A DNA stretch of 64,000 nt from Sinorhizobium sojae CCBAU 05684 (GCF_002288525.1 NZ_CP023068.1:806001-870000), one strand, 5' to 3'. Positions 42,575 through 52,267 are shown, counted from the stretch's first letter. Notes: generated by a model from the sequence alone, not told the origin. Translations and numbers: made by a program.

Positions 42575-43843
42575 ATGCGCGTGAGCCCGGCGGAATCCAG
42601 AAGCTTGCAGGCGCCTCAGATGCTCAGTGTCCTCGCCAACCCGACCTTCCGTGCCGTCTATCTTGCCCAGGTCATTTCACTGATCGGCGCCGGTGTGGCA
42701 ACGGTTGCCCTTGGGCTCATGGCCTATGAAATCGCAGGCGCAGGCGCGGGGGCGGTGCTCGGCATCGCCCTTGCTCTGAAGACACTGACCACCGTCGGTC
42801 TTTCTTCCTTCATCACCGCCGCCCTTGAGAGATTTCCCCGGGGCCGCGTTCTGATCGGTCTCGAACTGACGCGCGCGTCGGTCATGCTCGCTTTCCCGTT
42901 CGTCACCGAAATCTGGCAGATCTATCTTCTTATCGTGCTTCTGCACTCGGCCTCCGCGGGGCTCATTCCGAGCCTTCGCGCCGCCATTCCCGATATTCTG
43001 CCGAATGAGCGCGATTACACCCGGGCCTTGGCGCTGACCCAGCTCTCCTATGATATGGAGACGGTCGCGAGCCCGCTCATTGCACTCCTCCTGCTGAGCC
43101 TGGTTCCAATCAACGGATTGTTCATAGCGACCCTTGGCGGCTTTATCGCTTCAGCGGCCTTGCTGGCATCCGCTTCGATCCCAACGCAGAGATTCGCCTC
43201 GCAACTCGGCATCGGTGCCCGGGCGGCCCGGGGCATTCGCCTCTATGTGCGCACGCCGATGCTCAAGGGCCTTCTTGCCCTTACCTTCAGCGCCGCTTGT
43301 GCAAGTGCCATGGTGCTGGTCAATACCGTTGTCCTCGTACAGTCCGATCTTGCGCTCGAGTCGCAATTCGCAGTGCTGGCGCTTGCCGTATTCGGCGGCG
43401 GCTCGATGACGGCTGCCGTCGCGATCCCAGCTCTGCTCGAGCGCCTTCCCGTCCGCGTCATTATGTTCGCGGGTGCCTGCTTTTGCCTGGGCGGTCTGAT
43501 AGCCGGCCCGCTGGTCGGCAGCTATGCAGTCCTCCTCGTTTTCTGGTTCGGGCTCGGGGCCGGCTACTCGCTCATTCTCACGCCAGCGGGCCGACTTGTC
43601 GCGCGCACGGCTGGAAAGGCCGACAGACCGGTGCTTTTCGCCGCACAGTTCTCCCTGACCCATGCATGCTGGTTTGTCGCCTATCTAACGGCGGGGCTGT
43701 CGGGCGCGGCTACCGGCATGTCCACAACCTTCGTTATGCTTGCCGTCATGGCAACGGGCGGGTTTCTCGTCGCAACGCGCGTCTGGCCTGCGGATCGTGC
43801 CACCGCGCCGACCGCCGTCAACGCAGATCACGGCGAGGCATGA
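42575..43843 (+). CDS. MFS transporter, probable exporter
   Basis: A 422-residue major facilitator superfamily protein with about twelve helices and the family loop LERFPRGRVLIGLELTRA after helix 2-3. Similarity in style is to EntS/TMEffector-type efflux proteins. The start is uncertain (42575 or 42620; neither has a good ribosome site). It follows the ABC binding-protein gene by 96 bases on the same strand, so uptake and export of one compound or its carrier may be linked, as in metallophore systems, but no biosynthetic gene is present. Confidence 0.85.
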   Translation: MRVSPAESRSLQAPQMLSVLANPTFRAVYLAQVISLIGAGVATVALGLMAYEIAGAGAGAVLGIALALKTLTTVGLSSFITAALERFPRGRVLIGLELTRASVMLAFPFVTEIWQIYLLIVLLHSASAGLIPSLRAAIPDILPNERDYTRALALTQLSYDMETVASPLIALLLLSLVPINGLFIATLGGFIASAALLASASIPTQRFASQLGIGARAARGIRLYVRTPMLKGLLALTFSAACASAMVLVNTVVLVQSDLALESQFAVLALAVFGGGSMTAAVAIPALLERLPVRVIMFAGACFCLGGLIAGPLVGSYAVLLVFWFGLGAGYSLILTPAGRLVARTAGKADRPVLFAAQFSLTHACWFVAYLTAGLSGAATGMSTTFVMLAVMATGGFLVATRVWPADRATAPTAVNADHGEA

Positions 43844-44063
43844 GCGCCAGTTCCAGTTCCGCACTACTATTGTATTCTCCTACGGCGATGAGGCATGCTG
43901 CTGCTCCGCGTTTTACAGCCGCCTGCCGAGCAGAGGCGATGCACAGGCGCCGGGCCCGCAATGGCAAATGGGATCGCGCGGCGACAAGTGATCGGGTGCG
44001 GGGTACACAACGCGCTTGATCTGGGCTTGACCGTCCACTCCGGTGGGCGGCTAAACGCTCTCC

Positions 44064-45386
44064 CTAGAAATCAGCGACCTTGCCCCAGGCGGATTTGCGG
44101 AAGCGGTCCGGATGATAAGGGCGGGGGTCGACGATCGGTTCGTCACCGGTGATGATGTCGGCGATTAGATGGCCGGCGCCGGGCCCGATCCCGAAGCCAT
44201 GGCCGCTGAAGCCGGCGGCAAGGATGAAACCGGGTATGTTGGTCTCCCCGATGCCGGGGACGCCGTCCGGAGTGCTGTCGATATAGCCGGCCCACGCCGC
44301 GGTGACATGGGTATTCTTCAAGGGAGGAAGCAGTTCCAGTGCTCGCGCGTGGGTCAGGCGTATCGTGCGTTTGTCCACCGCCGGATCGAGGATCCGCATG
44401 CGTTCCATCGGCGTCGGCCGGTCGAGCGGCCAGCGGGCGAGGGTCTCGTGACCGGATCGGATTCCCTCTATGCCGCCGGGTGCAACACTGCGCCACCGGC
44501 GAAGGAACATCGGCAAAAATTGCGGTGCGAAGCGCATCTGCTGCGGCGTGGGATCGACGCGGCCGCGGCCGCTGATCGCCAGTGTGTAGCCGCCATCGCC
44601 GCGGCGGGTCACCGATACCGCGGCCGTGTGCAGCGCGTCCGGCAGATTTGCAGCGCCCGGGGAGACGGAGAGGATCGACGAGCGGATGGAGGCCTGAGGG
44701 AAGCGGATGCCGAGTTGACGGCAGAAGGAGGAGGCCCAGGCACCGCCGGCGAGCACGGCCGTCTTCGTGCGGATGGTGCCGTGTTCGGTTACGACACCGG
44801 ATAGGCGCCCGCTTTCGAGCTCGATGCCGCGGGCCGCGCAGGATTGATGTATGGTGCCGCCGAGCTTCAGGATCGCTCGCGCGACGGCCGGTGCGGCGTT
44901 TGCCGGATCGGCGGTGCCGTCTGTCGGGGAAAAGACGCCGCCCTTCCAGGTCTTCCCGGTCGCGCGACCGCGTTCGCTCGCTTCGGCGCCATCCAGCATG
45001 TGGGTAGTGACGCCGACAGTGCGGGCAAAGTCGCGCCAGCGTGCCCAGCCGGCCAGTTCCTCCTCGCTGTCACTCAGATAGAAGAGGCCGCAGCGCCGGA
45101 ATCCGGTATCCTCGCCGCTCTCTTCCGCGAAACTCTCCCAGAGGTCGAGGCTCTTCGTCGACATTGGCAGTTCGCGGGCGTCGCGGTTCTGCTGTCTGCA
45201 CCAGCCCCAGTTCCGGCTCGACTGCTCGGCACCGATCCGCCCCTTTTCGACAAGGGCCACCTTCAATCCGCGCCGGGCAAGATAGTAGGCCGTGAAAACA
45301 CCGACAATTCCGCCGCCAATCACCACCGCATCGGCGGCTGCAGGAAGGGTCGGCGTTGTGTCGACGAGTTTCAGCGGTGCGGGCAT
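44064..45386 (-). CDS. FAD-dependent amino acid/amine oxidoreductase (DadA-like)
   Basis: A 440-residue flavoprotein of the DAO family. The dinucleotide-binding motif VVIGGGIVGVFTAYYLARRG is near the N-terminus, SSRNWGWCRQQNRD lies in the next segment, and the FAD-binding C-terminal part has GFSGHGFGIGPGAG. It should oxidise an amino acid, D-amino acid or opine secondary amine, passing electrons to the membrane or oxygen. The start at 45386 has GGAGA upstream; the longer open frame to 45515 enters the regulatory region. It is divergent from an Lrp regulator gene, which probably controls it. Confidence 0.9.
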   Translation of the reverse strand: MPAPLKLVDTTPTLPAAADAVVIGGGIVGVFTAYYLARRGLKVALVEKGRIGAEQSSRNWGWCRQQNRDARELPMSTKSLDLWESFAEESGEDTGFRRCGLFYLSDSEEELAGWARWRDFARTVGVTTHMLDGAEASERGRATGKTWKGGVFSPTDGTADPANAAPAVARAILKLGGTIHQSCAARGIELESGRLSGVVTEHGTIRTKTAVLAGGAWASSFCRQLGIRFPQASIRSSILSVSPGAANLPDALHTAAVSVTRRGDGGYTLAISGRGRVDPTPQQMRFAPQFLPMFLRRWRSVAPGGIEGIRSGHETLARWPLDRPTPMERMRILDPAVDKRTIRLTHARALELLPPLKNTHVTAAWAGYIDSTPDGVPGIGETNIPGFILAAGFSGHGFGIGPGAGHLIADIITGDEPIVDPRPYHPDRFRKSAWGKVADF

Positions 45387-45568
45387 TGCATTGTCTCCAT
45401 TTGCGTCCAGTCTAGCCTTTTCGCGCCTAAGGCGTTGCCGGAGAGATGGACATCCACAGTAGAAAATTCCGTCTTGCAGGGAGGTTGCAGCCCTTTCTGC
45501 TTCGGCGCATTGCACGAAACGTAATCGACACGTTCCACCAATATGTTAAGGTCAGTGTCGGAAGTAGA

Positions 45569-45585
45569 GCAGCATAATGTGCTGC
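45569..45585. promoter_or_regulatory. Dyad in the dadA-like/lrp divergent region
   Basis: GCAGCA-TAATG-TGCTGC, a perfect 6-base inverted repeat with a 5-base AT-rich centre. It lies 36 bases upstream of the Lrp-type gene and inside the divergent promoter region. Lrp/AsnC regulators commonly bind such dyads next to their own gene. Confidence 0.55.
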
Positions 45586-45620
45586 CAGGTTGACCCCTCT
45601 CAACAGGCGGAGGCACACGG

Positions 45621-46097
45621 ATGAAGCTCGACCGGATCGATATAAAAATTCTGTACGAGTTGCAGAAGAATGGCCGCATTACCAATGTGGAGCTCGCCGA
45701 ACTCGTCAACCTGTCACCGAGCCCTTGCCTGATGCGGGTGAAGAAGCTGCAGGCGGAAGGCTATATCGAGGGTTATTCCGCGCAGATCAACGTGGGTAAG
45801 CTTGGCCAGACGCTGACGGTTTTTACCGAAATTACGCTGAAGAACCATCGGCAGATCGACTTTGCCCGTTTCCTGGCGGCAATCGAGAAGGTCGACCAGG
45901 TCATCGAGTGCCACCTGGTATCGGGCGGCTACGACTATCTGGTGAAATTCGTCACCGCCGGCATCGGCGAATACCAGACGATCATGGAGCGTCTAACCGA
46001 TATGGATGTCGGCATCGACAAATATTTCAGTTTCGTCGTGCTGAAGTCGCCCATCGTCAAGGCGCACATGCCGCTGACGAGTCTGTTTCGGCTTTAG
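45621..46097 (+). CDS. Lrp/AsnC family transcriptional regulator
   Basis: A 158-residue regulator. The N-terminal helix-turn-helix (LDRIDIKILYELQKNGRI, NVELAELVNLSPSPCLMRVK) is followed by a RAM ligand domain (about 70-150). The latter contains VIECHLVSGGYDYLVKFVTA, the usual amino-acid-binding edge. It probably senses an amino acid and controls the divergent FAD oxidoreductase and itself. Confidence 0.94.
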   Translation: MKLDRIDIKILYELQKNGRITNVELAELVNLSPSPCLMRVKKLQAEGYIEGYSAQINVGKLGQTLTVFTEITLKNHRQIDFARFLAAIEKVDQVIECHLVSGGYDYLVKFVTAGIGEYQTIMERLTDMDVGIDKYFSFVVLKSPIVKAHMPLTSLFRL

Positions 46098-46151
46098 TTT
46101 GGTCTTGCGTCCCCAAATTTCGCTGGGTTGCGCGGGCTGACGCTCGCGATT

Positions 46152-46315
46152 CGCCCCTCACCCTGAGCCTCTCCGCGCAAGCAGGGCGAGGGGACAAAGC
46201 TGCGGCACCCGTGTTTCCCTACCGCAACGTTGCTTACATTGAGTGGGAATCGGCTTCGCCGCGAGTCCCTTCTCCCGCCTGCGGGGAGAAGGTGCCGTCA
46301 GGCGAATGAGGGGCG
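46152..46315. repeat. Mosaic palindromic intergenic repeat (RIME-like)
   Basis: Outer arms CGCCCCTCA (46152-46160) and TGAGGGGCG (46307-46315) are exact inverted repeats. Inside lies a second palindrome around 46268-46292 (CCTTCTCCC and GGGAGAAGG arms with GC-rich centre). The words CTCACCC, TTCTCCC and GGGGAGAAGG recur in intergenic mosaic elements of rhizobia. It lies between lrp and the end of the ABC ATPase gene, so it may act as a transcript end for both strands. Confidence 0.6.
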
Positions 46316-46325
46316 TTTCCGCCTT

Positions 46326-47978
46326 CTATCGCCGGCAATAGGCTCGCACCAACTCAGGGTCCTGCTCGAGACCATCAAGCCAGGTGGGGTCGAGTTTCGG
46401 AACGGAGGAGAAAAGCAGTTGTGAATAGGGGTGCTGTGGTGCCTTGACCGTGGCGGGGGTGATTTCCTCGACCTTCTTTCCACCATACATCACCACAATC
46501 TCGTCGCAGATCGCCTCCACTACAGACAGATCGTGGCTGATGAAGATGTATGAGAGGCCGAGTTCGCGCTGCAGTTCCTTAAGCAACTCGATGACCGCGG
46601 CGGCAACCACGGTGTCGAGTGCCGAGGTGATCTCGTCGCAGAGGATCAGTTTCGGATCGGCGGCGAGCGCCCTGGCGAAGTTCACGCGCTGCTTCTGGCC
46701 GCCGGACAGCTCGCCTGGCCGGCGATGGCGCAGGTTGCGCGGCAGGCGCACCATATCGAGCAGCTCGTCGATGCGGGCGCTGCGCGCCTTGGCGTTCATG
46801 CCGTGATAGAAGGTCAGCGGACGGGCAAGAATATCCTCGACGGATTTTGCCGGGTTGAGCGCAGTGTCAGCGTATTGGAAGACGATCTGCATCTCGCGCA
46901 ACTGCTCCCGGCTGCGTTGGCGGGCGCTTTGGTCGAGCTTCACGCCATCGAAAACGATGTTGCCCGCAGCGGCCGGAAGGATGCCGGCGATGGCGCGGGC
47001 GAGCGTCGACTTACCACAGCCGGATTCGCCGATAATGCCAAGATTGCGGCCCTTCTCGACCTTGAGGCTGACATTTTCGACCGCACGGACGAGCGGCAAA
47101 CCGTCAGCCTGGGTCTGTCCATAGCCTGCAACAAGGCCCTCGATCTCAAGAAGCAGCGTCGGAGCGGTAGCCGCTTGCGCGGCCTGGCGCCGTTTCGGCT
47201 CGAAGGCAGCAAGCAGTTCGCGCGTGTAGGGATGTTTGGCGTTCGTGAGAATTTCTTCGGTGGTGCCGGCTTCCTGGACCTCGCCGCCTTTGAGGACAAC
47301 GATATGGTCGGCGATCTGGGCAACGACCGCAAGGTCGTGCGAGACGTAGACGCCGCCAATGCCGCCCTGCTTCATGACCGATTTGAAGGCCCGCAACACC
47401 TCGATCTGCGTCGTCACGTCGAGCGCCGTCGTCGGCTCGTCGAAGATGACGAGTTTGGGATTGCCGATGAGAGCCATGGCAGCGGAAAGGCGCTGCAATT
47501 GTCCGCCGGAGACCTGGTGCGGATATCGGCTGCCGATCGTTTCCGGTTCGGGCAGCGACAAGGCCCGGAAAAGGTCCACCGCGCGGCTGCGCGCCTCCTC
47601 CGGCGGCATGAGCCCATGGATGCGGGTGACTTCGATCACCTGGTCCATGATGGTGGCTGCCGGGTTGAAGGCAGCGGCGGCGGATTGCGGTACATAGGAA
47701 ACCTCTGTGCCGCGGACCTTTGCACGCTGCTTTTCGGATAGAGTGACCATGTCCTTGCCGGCAAGCGATACGCTGCCCCCGGCGATGCGGCAGCCCGGGC
47801 GGGCATAGCCCATCAGCGTCAGCGCGATCGTCGTCTTGCCCGAGCCGCTCTCGCCGATCAGAGCAACGATCTCGCCCTCGGCGATGTCGATGCTGACGCC
47901 CTTGATGATCTCGACGCGTCGGCCGGAATCGGTGGTGGCTTCGACCTTCAGGTCACGGATTTCTACGAGCTTGGCCAT
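46326..47978 (-). CDS. Fused double ABC ATPase of peptide-type importer
   Basis: A 550-residue protein carrying two complete ATPase domains in one chain, as in YejF/GsiA-type importers. Domain 1 has Walker A GESGSGKT, signature VSGGQLQRL, Walker B LVIFDEPTTALD; domain 2 has GESGCGKS, LSGGQKQRV and LILCDEITSALD (Ile in place of Pro). The start at 47978 (MAKLVE) overlaps the stop of the permease upstream. Last gene of the importer operon running from 52267. Confidence 0.94.
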   Translation of the reverse strand: MAKLVEIRDLKVEATTDSGRRVEIIKGVSIDIAEGEIVALIGESGSGKTTIALTLMGYARPGCRIAGGSVSLAGKDMVTLSEKQRAKVRGTEVSYVPQSAAAAFNPAATIMDQVIEVTRIHGLMPPEEARSRAVDLFRALSLPEPETIGSRYPHQVSGGQLQRLSAAMALIGNPKLVIFDEPTTALDVTTQIEVLRAFKSVMKQGGIGGVYVSHDLAVVAQIADHIVVLKGGEVQEAGTTEEILTNAKHPYTRELLAAFEPKRRQAAQAATAPTLLLEIEGLVAGYGQTQADGLPLVRAVENVSLKVEKGRNLGIIGESGCGKSTLARAIAGILPAAAGNIVFDGVKLDQSARQRSREQLREMQIVFQYADTALNPAKSVEDILARPLTFYHGMNAKARSARIDELLDMVRLPRNLRHRRPGELSGGQKQRVNFARALAADPKLILCDEITSALDTVVAAAVIELLKELQRELGLSYIFISHDLSVVEAICDEIVVMYGGKKVEEITPATVKAPQHPYSQLLFSSVPKLDPTWLDGLEQDPELVRAYCRR

Positions 47979-48841
47979 CATTCGCTCCGATCGCGGATCT
48001 TCTGGGGCAGGTTGTCGATCAGCAGATTGACGCTGATCGTCAGGCTGGCGATTGCAAATGAGGGTGCCATCACCGCCGGTGCACCGAAGGGCAGGCCCCC
48101 GATGTTCTCCCGCACCAATGCGCCCCAGTCGGCATAGGGCGGCTGGACACCGAGGCCGAGGAAGGAGAGGCCAGAGAGCAGGAGTACGATGAAGACAAAG
48201 CGGATGCCGAGATCAGCGAGCACAGGGCCAACGATGTTCGGCAGGATTTCCGCGCGGATGAGATAGAGCGTACTCTCGCCGCGGATGCGGGCGACGGTGA
48301 TGAAATCCATCGTATTGATGTTGACGGCGAGCGCACGGGCGAAGCGATAGGCGCCAGGGATGTAGATCACCGAGAGTGTCAGGATCAGCACGGGAATGGA
48401 GGAGCCGACGGCGGCGACCACCACGAGGCCGAAGAGCTTGCTCGGAATCGAGTTGAGGGCGTCGAGGAAGCGGCTGAGCACCGTATCGAGCCAACCGCCG
48501 GCGACTGCTGCGATCATGCCGAGGACCACGCCGCTGAAGCAGGCGATCGTGACTGCCGCGAGCGAAATCCCGACCGTGTAGCGGGCGCCCATCAGGATGC
48601 GCGAGAGCATGTCGCGGCCCAGATAATCGGACCCGAGCCAGAAATCGGCGCTCATCGGGCCGAAGTAGTCTAGGTCCACGATCTCACCGACGGGATAGGG
48701 GATGATCAGCGGTGCGAAAATCGCAACCAAGGCCCAGAAGAAGATGACCGACAGACCGATCATTCCAACAATGTTGAAGCGATAGCCAAACCGGGATCCG
48801 GACATCCGCTCGGAAGTGGTCTCAGAAGTGGTCATTGTCAT
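47978..48841 (-). CDS. Peptide-type ABC permease (DppC type)
   Basis: A 287-residue permease with six helices, the DppC landmarks FWLGSDYLGRDMLSRILMGA and ITVARIRGESTLYLIRAEIL, and the end LSFLGLGVQPPYADWGALV. The ATG at 48841 overlaps the upstream permease stop by 4 bases; a longer frame reaching 49297 is only the shadow of that gene. Confidence 0.93.
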   Translation of the reverse strand: MTMTTSETTSERMSGSRFGYRFNIVGMIGLSVIFFWALVAIFAPLIIPYPVGEIVDLDYFGPMSADFWLGSDYLGRDMLSRILMGARYTVGISLAAVTIACFSGVVLGMIAAVAGGWLDTVLSRFLDALNSIPSKLFGLVVVAAVGSSIPVLILTLSVIYIPGAYRFARALAVNINTMDFITVARIRGESTLYLIRAEILPNIVGPVLADLGIRFVFIVLLLSGLSFLGLGVQPPYADWGALVRENIGGLPFGAPAVMAPSFAIASLTISVNLLIDNLPQKIRDRSE

Positions 48842-49788
48842 CGGAGCCTCGGATTGGAAAGAATGGCAATGATGTCCGCCGTCGTGATCAGAAGCAGATA
48901 GCCAAGGCAGAAGATCATGGCGCAGCTCTGGATCAGCGGCAGGTCGCGGGTCGCCACGGCATCGACCATCAGCTTGGCGATGCCCGGATAATTGAAGATG
49001 GTCTCGACGATGATGACGCCGCCGAGCAGATACGAAAGCGAAAGGGCAACCGCATTGACGATCGGCCCGAGCGCATTCGGGAGTGCATGGCGCAGCACGA
49101 TCCGCGGGCGAGAGGCGCCCTTGAGCAGAGCCATCTCGACATAGGGCGTATTGAGCGTCTCGATCACCGCCGCACGCGTCATCCGAATCATCTGAGCCGA
49201 GATGACGAAGGTGAGCGTGATAACGGGCATGGCGTAGATACGCAGCATGTCGGAGAGACTGTGGACATCGTGCGCAAAGGAGAGTGCCGGAAGCCACTTC
49301 AGATAGACGGCGAAGACCAATACGGCCGAGGTCGCTATCATGAATTCCGGCACCGAGATGACGCCGATCGTCATTACAGTGACGGTTCGATCGTAGATCG
49401 AACCGCGTAGCATCGCGGCGCTGATGCCGAGTGTCAGCGCGATCGGCACCGAGAAAAGCGCGGTGACGCCGGCGAGCTTCAACGTATTGATGAAGCGCCC
49501 GCCGATCAGATCGGCAATCGGCATTTCGTTCGCATAGGAGGTGCCGAGGTCGCCCTGGACAAGACCGACGATCCAGCGCAGGAAACGGAAGATTGCCGGC
49601 TCGTCGAGATGCATGGCCTTGCGCAGGCCTTCGACGGCCTCCGGCGTGGCAGCCTGTCCGAGCAGGATGGTTGCCGTGTCTCCGGGCAACAGCGTCGTCG
49701 CGAAGAAGACGGCAAAGGAGACGATCACCAGAGTGATCAGGGCAATGAGCAATCTGCTCATGACAAGGGAAAGAACCCGGTTGTTCAC
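48838..49788 (-). CDS. Peptide-type ABC permease (DppB type)
   Basis: Permease of about 316 residues with six helices and DppB motifs: ATTLLPGDTATILLG, a translocation loop ALLKGASRPRIVLRHALPN, and VIIVETIFNYPGIAKLMVDA. GTG at 49788 is preferred because AAGGGAG lies five bases upstream; ATG at 49806 would add six residues. The gene follows the binding-protein gene after about 85 bases. Confidence 0.92.
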   Translation of the reverse strand: MNNRVLSLVMSRLLIALITLVIVSFAVFFATTLLPGDTATILLGQAATPEAVEGLRKAMHLDEPAIFRFLRWIVGLVQGDLGTSYANEMPIADLIGGRFINTLKLAGVTALFSVPIALTLGISAAMLRGSIYDRTVTVMTIGVISVPEFMIATSAVLVFAVYLKWLPALSFAHDVHSLSDMLRIYAMPVITLTFVISAQMIRMTRAAVIETLNTPYVEMALLKGASRPRIVLRHALPNALGPIVNAVALSLSYLLGGVIIVETIFNYPGIAKLMVDAVATRDLPLIQSCAMIFCLGYLLLITTADIIAILSNPRLR

Positions 49789-49872
49789 GCGCGCTCCCTT
49801 TCGCATAAAGCTAAATTCGGTAGGGTCGGGAGCTGCAGCGGCGCGGCTGCAGCCCCCGATCCTTTCGCTTCA

Positions 49873-51483
49873 TCAGGCTTCGAGCCAGACATACTCCGCG
49901 AAGGCATAGCCCATCTGGCCGCCCAGCGGGTTGGGCTCCAGGCCCTTAAGCTTGGCCGTGAGCGCATCGACGTTGGAGATGTAGGCCGGGATGATGGTCC
50001 CGGCTTCGTTGGCGACCATCACCTGCATCTCATGGTAGATCGCCTTGCGCTTCTCCTCGTCGAGCGAGCCGCGTGCCTCGATCAGCATTTTATCGAATTT
50101 CTCCGATTTGTATTGGCTCTCGTTCCAGGGTGCTTCGGAAGCGTAGAGCAGCGAGAACAGGATGTCCGGCGTCGGGCGCGGATTGATGTTGCCGAAGTGA
50201 ACCGGTGCCTTGAGCCAGTAATTGTCCCAATAACCGTCTGCGGGAACGCGCTGGACATCGAGCTTCAAGCCGATCTCGGCCGCGGACGCCTGGATGATCA
50301 TTGCCATGTCAATGGAGGCGGTGGCCGCTTCGGAAGCAACGACCGGGATCGACTGGCCGAACACGCCGGCCTTCTCGAAGTGGAACTTCGCCTTCTCGGG
50401 ATCGAAGGCCCGCGGCTTCAACTCGGCATTATGATAGAAGTTGGCCGGCGAGATCGGCTGATCGTTGCCGACTTCACCCAAGCCCCGCAGCGCCGACTTG
50501 ACGATCTGCTCGCGGTTGACGATGTACTTCATGCCCTCGACGAAGTCGCGCTTGCTGCCGGGTTCCATGTCCAGGCGCATGTTGAGGTTCGTATAGTTGC
50601 CGGAGGTGGTCTTCGACAGCACGAAGCCGTCGCCCTGGCTCTCGACGAGGCGCATGGAGCGCGGGTTGATCGTGGCGGCCAGGTGGATGTCGCCGGACAA
50701 GAGCGCATTGACGCGCGAGCTATCGTCGCTGATTGCAAAATACTCGAAGGAATCGACGTGCGGGCCGGACTTCCAGTAGTTCGTGTTCTTGACGCCAATC
50801 GAGCGCACGCCCGGCTCGAAGAGCTCCCTAACAAAGGCGCCGGTGCCGTTGCCCTTGGAGAAGTCGGTCGTACCGTCGGCGACGATCATGAAGTGATGTA
50901 GCGACAGGATGGTCGGCAGGTCGGCGTTCGGGCTGGAAAGGGTAATCTCGACCGTCTGCTTGTCGACCGCCTTGAAGCCGGTCATCTGCGCGGCGATCTT
51001 CGCAACCTTGGAGCCGACCGACGGGTCGAGGTGGCGCTTCAGCGAGAAGACGACATCATCTGCGGTGAGCGGCTTGCCGTCATGGAAGGTGATGCCGCTC
51101 TTCAGCTTGACCGTCCAGGTCTGGGCGTCACCGGACTCGATCGTTTCGGCAAGCTCCATCTGCGGCGTGCCGGTGTTATCGAGGAAGGTGAGGCGGTTGT
51201 AGAAGGAGCAGCAGCGGACGTAATCGGTCGAGAGCGACGCCTTGGCTGGGTCGAGCGTGTCGGCGGTCGAGGACGACCAGCCGGCAGCCTTCAAGGCGCC
51301 ACCGGCGACCGGCGTTGCGGCAATCGCCTGGCCGGCGCGACCAGCCAGGACGCCGCCGGCCGACATGGCGACGCCGCCCGCGAGCAGCATCTGCAACAGT
51401 TCGCGGCGGGTAGCGCCACGTCGGATGGCGCTTTCGACCATGGCGTCGTCGGACCTGGTCCAGTTGGTGATCTTGTCTGTCAT
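49873..51483 (-). CDS. ABC importer solute-binding protein (SBP family 5), Tat-type leader
   Basis: A 536-residue periplasmic binding protein. The leader is long and begins with a polar stretch before RRGATRRELLQMLLAGG, which resembles a twin-arginine signal, followed by a small-residue cleavage region near IAATP. Family 5 features include WTVKLKSGITFHDGKPLTAD and GMKYIVNREQIVKSAL. The start at 51483 has AAGGGG upstream. Associated genes (HAD hydrolase, aminotransferase, acetyltransferase) suggest an amine, amino acid or opine rather than plain peptides. Confidence 0.92.
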   Translation of the reverse strand: MTDKITNWTRSDDAMVESAIRRGATRRELLQMLLAGGVAMSAGGVLAGRAGQAIAATPVAGGALKAAGWSSSTADTLDPAKASLSTDYVRCCSFYNRLTFLDNTGTPQMELAETIESGDAQTWTVKLKSGITFHDGKPLTADDVVFSLKRHLDPSVGSKVAKIAAQMTGFKAVDKQTVEITLSSPNADLPTILSLHHFMIVADGTTDFSKGNGTGAFVRELFEPGVRSIGVKNTNYWKSGPHVDSFEYFAISDDSSRVNALLSGDIHLAATINPRSMRLVESQGDGFVLSKTTSGNYTNLNMRLDMEPGSKRDFVEGMKYIVNREQIVKSALRGLGEVGNDQPISPANFYHNAELKPRAFDPEKAKFHFEKAGVFGQSIPVVASEAATASIDMAMIIQASAAEIGLKLDVQRVPADGYWDNYWLKAPVHFGNINPRPTPDILFSLLYASEAPWNESQYKSEKFDKMLIEARGSLDEEKRKAIYHEMQVMVANEAGTIIPAYISNVDALTAKLKGLEPNPLGGQMGYAFAEYVWLEA

Positions 51484-51550
51484 GTCATTCCCCTTCTCAG
51501 TTGGCGGGCTGCCCTTCTCCTGTGGGCTTGGACCCGATCCGTTGAATGGA

Positions 51551-52267
51551 TCACTTGCGCGCTTCAGCCACGCCATCGGCGAAACTGGCCATGGAAGTGA
51601 AGTGATAGTCCGGCTTCGTGAACTCGGCTGGCTCGATGGTGCCACCGTAGCCTTTCTGCGCATGGCGGCGCTCGATCCAGCAATTGGTCATGCCGAGCTC
51701 CCGCGAGATGCCGATGTCGTGGTATTGGCTCTGGGCGACGTGCAGGATGTCGTTCTTGGAATTGCCTTCGGACGCGACGAAATCGAACACCTTCTCAAAG
51801 AAGGCAGGGTCCGGCTTTTCCGTACCCGTGTCGTCCGCGGTAAAGGCGGCGTAAAACGGGTTGCCGAGTTCGCGTGCGAAATACTCGAAGGCCCAGCGGC
51901 GGGCGTTGGTCATGGCGATGAGCCGGTAATCCTTCGCAAGCCGCGCCAGGGCATCGGCGCTGTCCGCAAAGGCATTCCAGTCCTTTGCCGAGTCCCGCAG
52001 CCGCTCGCCATAGTGCATTTCTGCCGGCAGGCCGAGCTTCGGCGCGATCTGGAGATAGACCCGCACGAGATCGTCGGGAAAGAGGTCCGCGTCCTCGGAA
52101 TAGCGGGCGGCGCGATAGAGCGTCAGTGCCTGTTCGCCATCCATATCGACGCCCGCCTCGTCCGCGATTCTGGCGAGACAGTCCTTGATCCCGCACTCGA
52201 AGTCGATCAGCGTGCCGACCACGTCGAAGGTCATGTATTTGAATTCCGTAAGGCTCTTCAACTTCAT
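51551..52267 (-). CDS. HAD hydrolase, type II haloacid dehalogenase-like (copy 1)
   Basis: A 238-residue HAD-superfamily hydrolase. Motif I reads FDVVGTL (nucleophile Asp15, with Val instead of the second Asp, as in haloacid dehalogenases DxYGT). The motif II region is IAMTNARRWAFEYF, and GTEKPDPAFFEKVF carries the conserved Lys of motif III. The C-terminal HVAQSQYHDIGISRELGM holds the acidic motif IV. It heads the ABC operon by 68 bases before the binding protein. The substrate is unknown; a second HAD of the same type lies at 55034-55702. Confidence 0.88.
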   Translation of the reverse strand: MKLKSLTEFKYMTFDVVGTLIDFECGIKDCLARIADEAGVDMDGEQALTLYRAARYSEDADLFPDDLVRVYLQIAPKLGLPAEMHYGERLRDSAKDWNAFADSADALARLAKDYRLIAMTNARRWAFEYFARELGNPFYAAFTADDTGTEKPDPAFFEKVFDFVASEGNSKNDILHVAQSQYHDIGISRELGMTNCWIERRHAQKGYGGTIEPAEFTKPDYHFTSMASFADGVAEARK

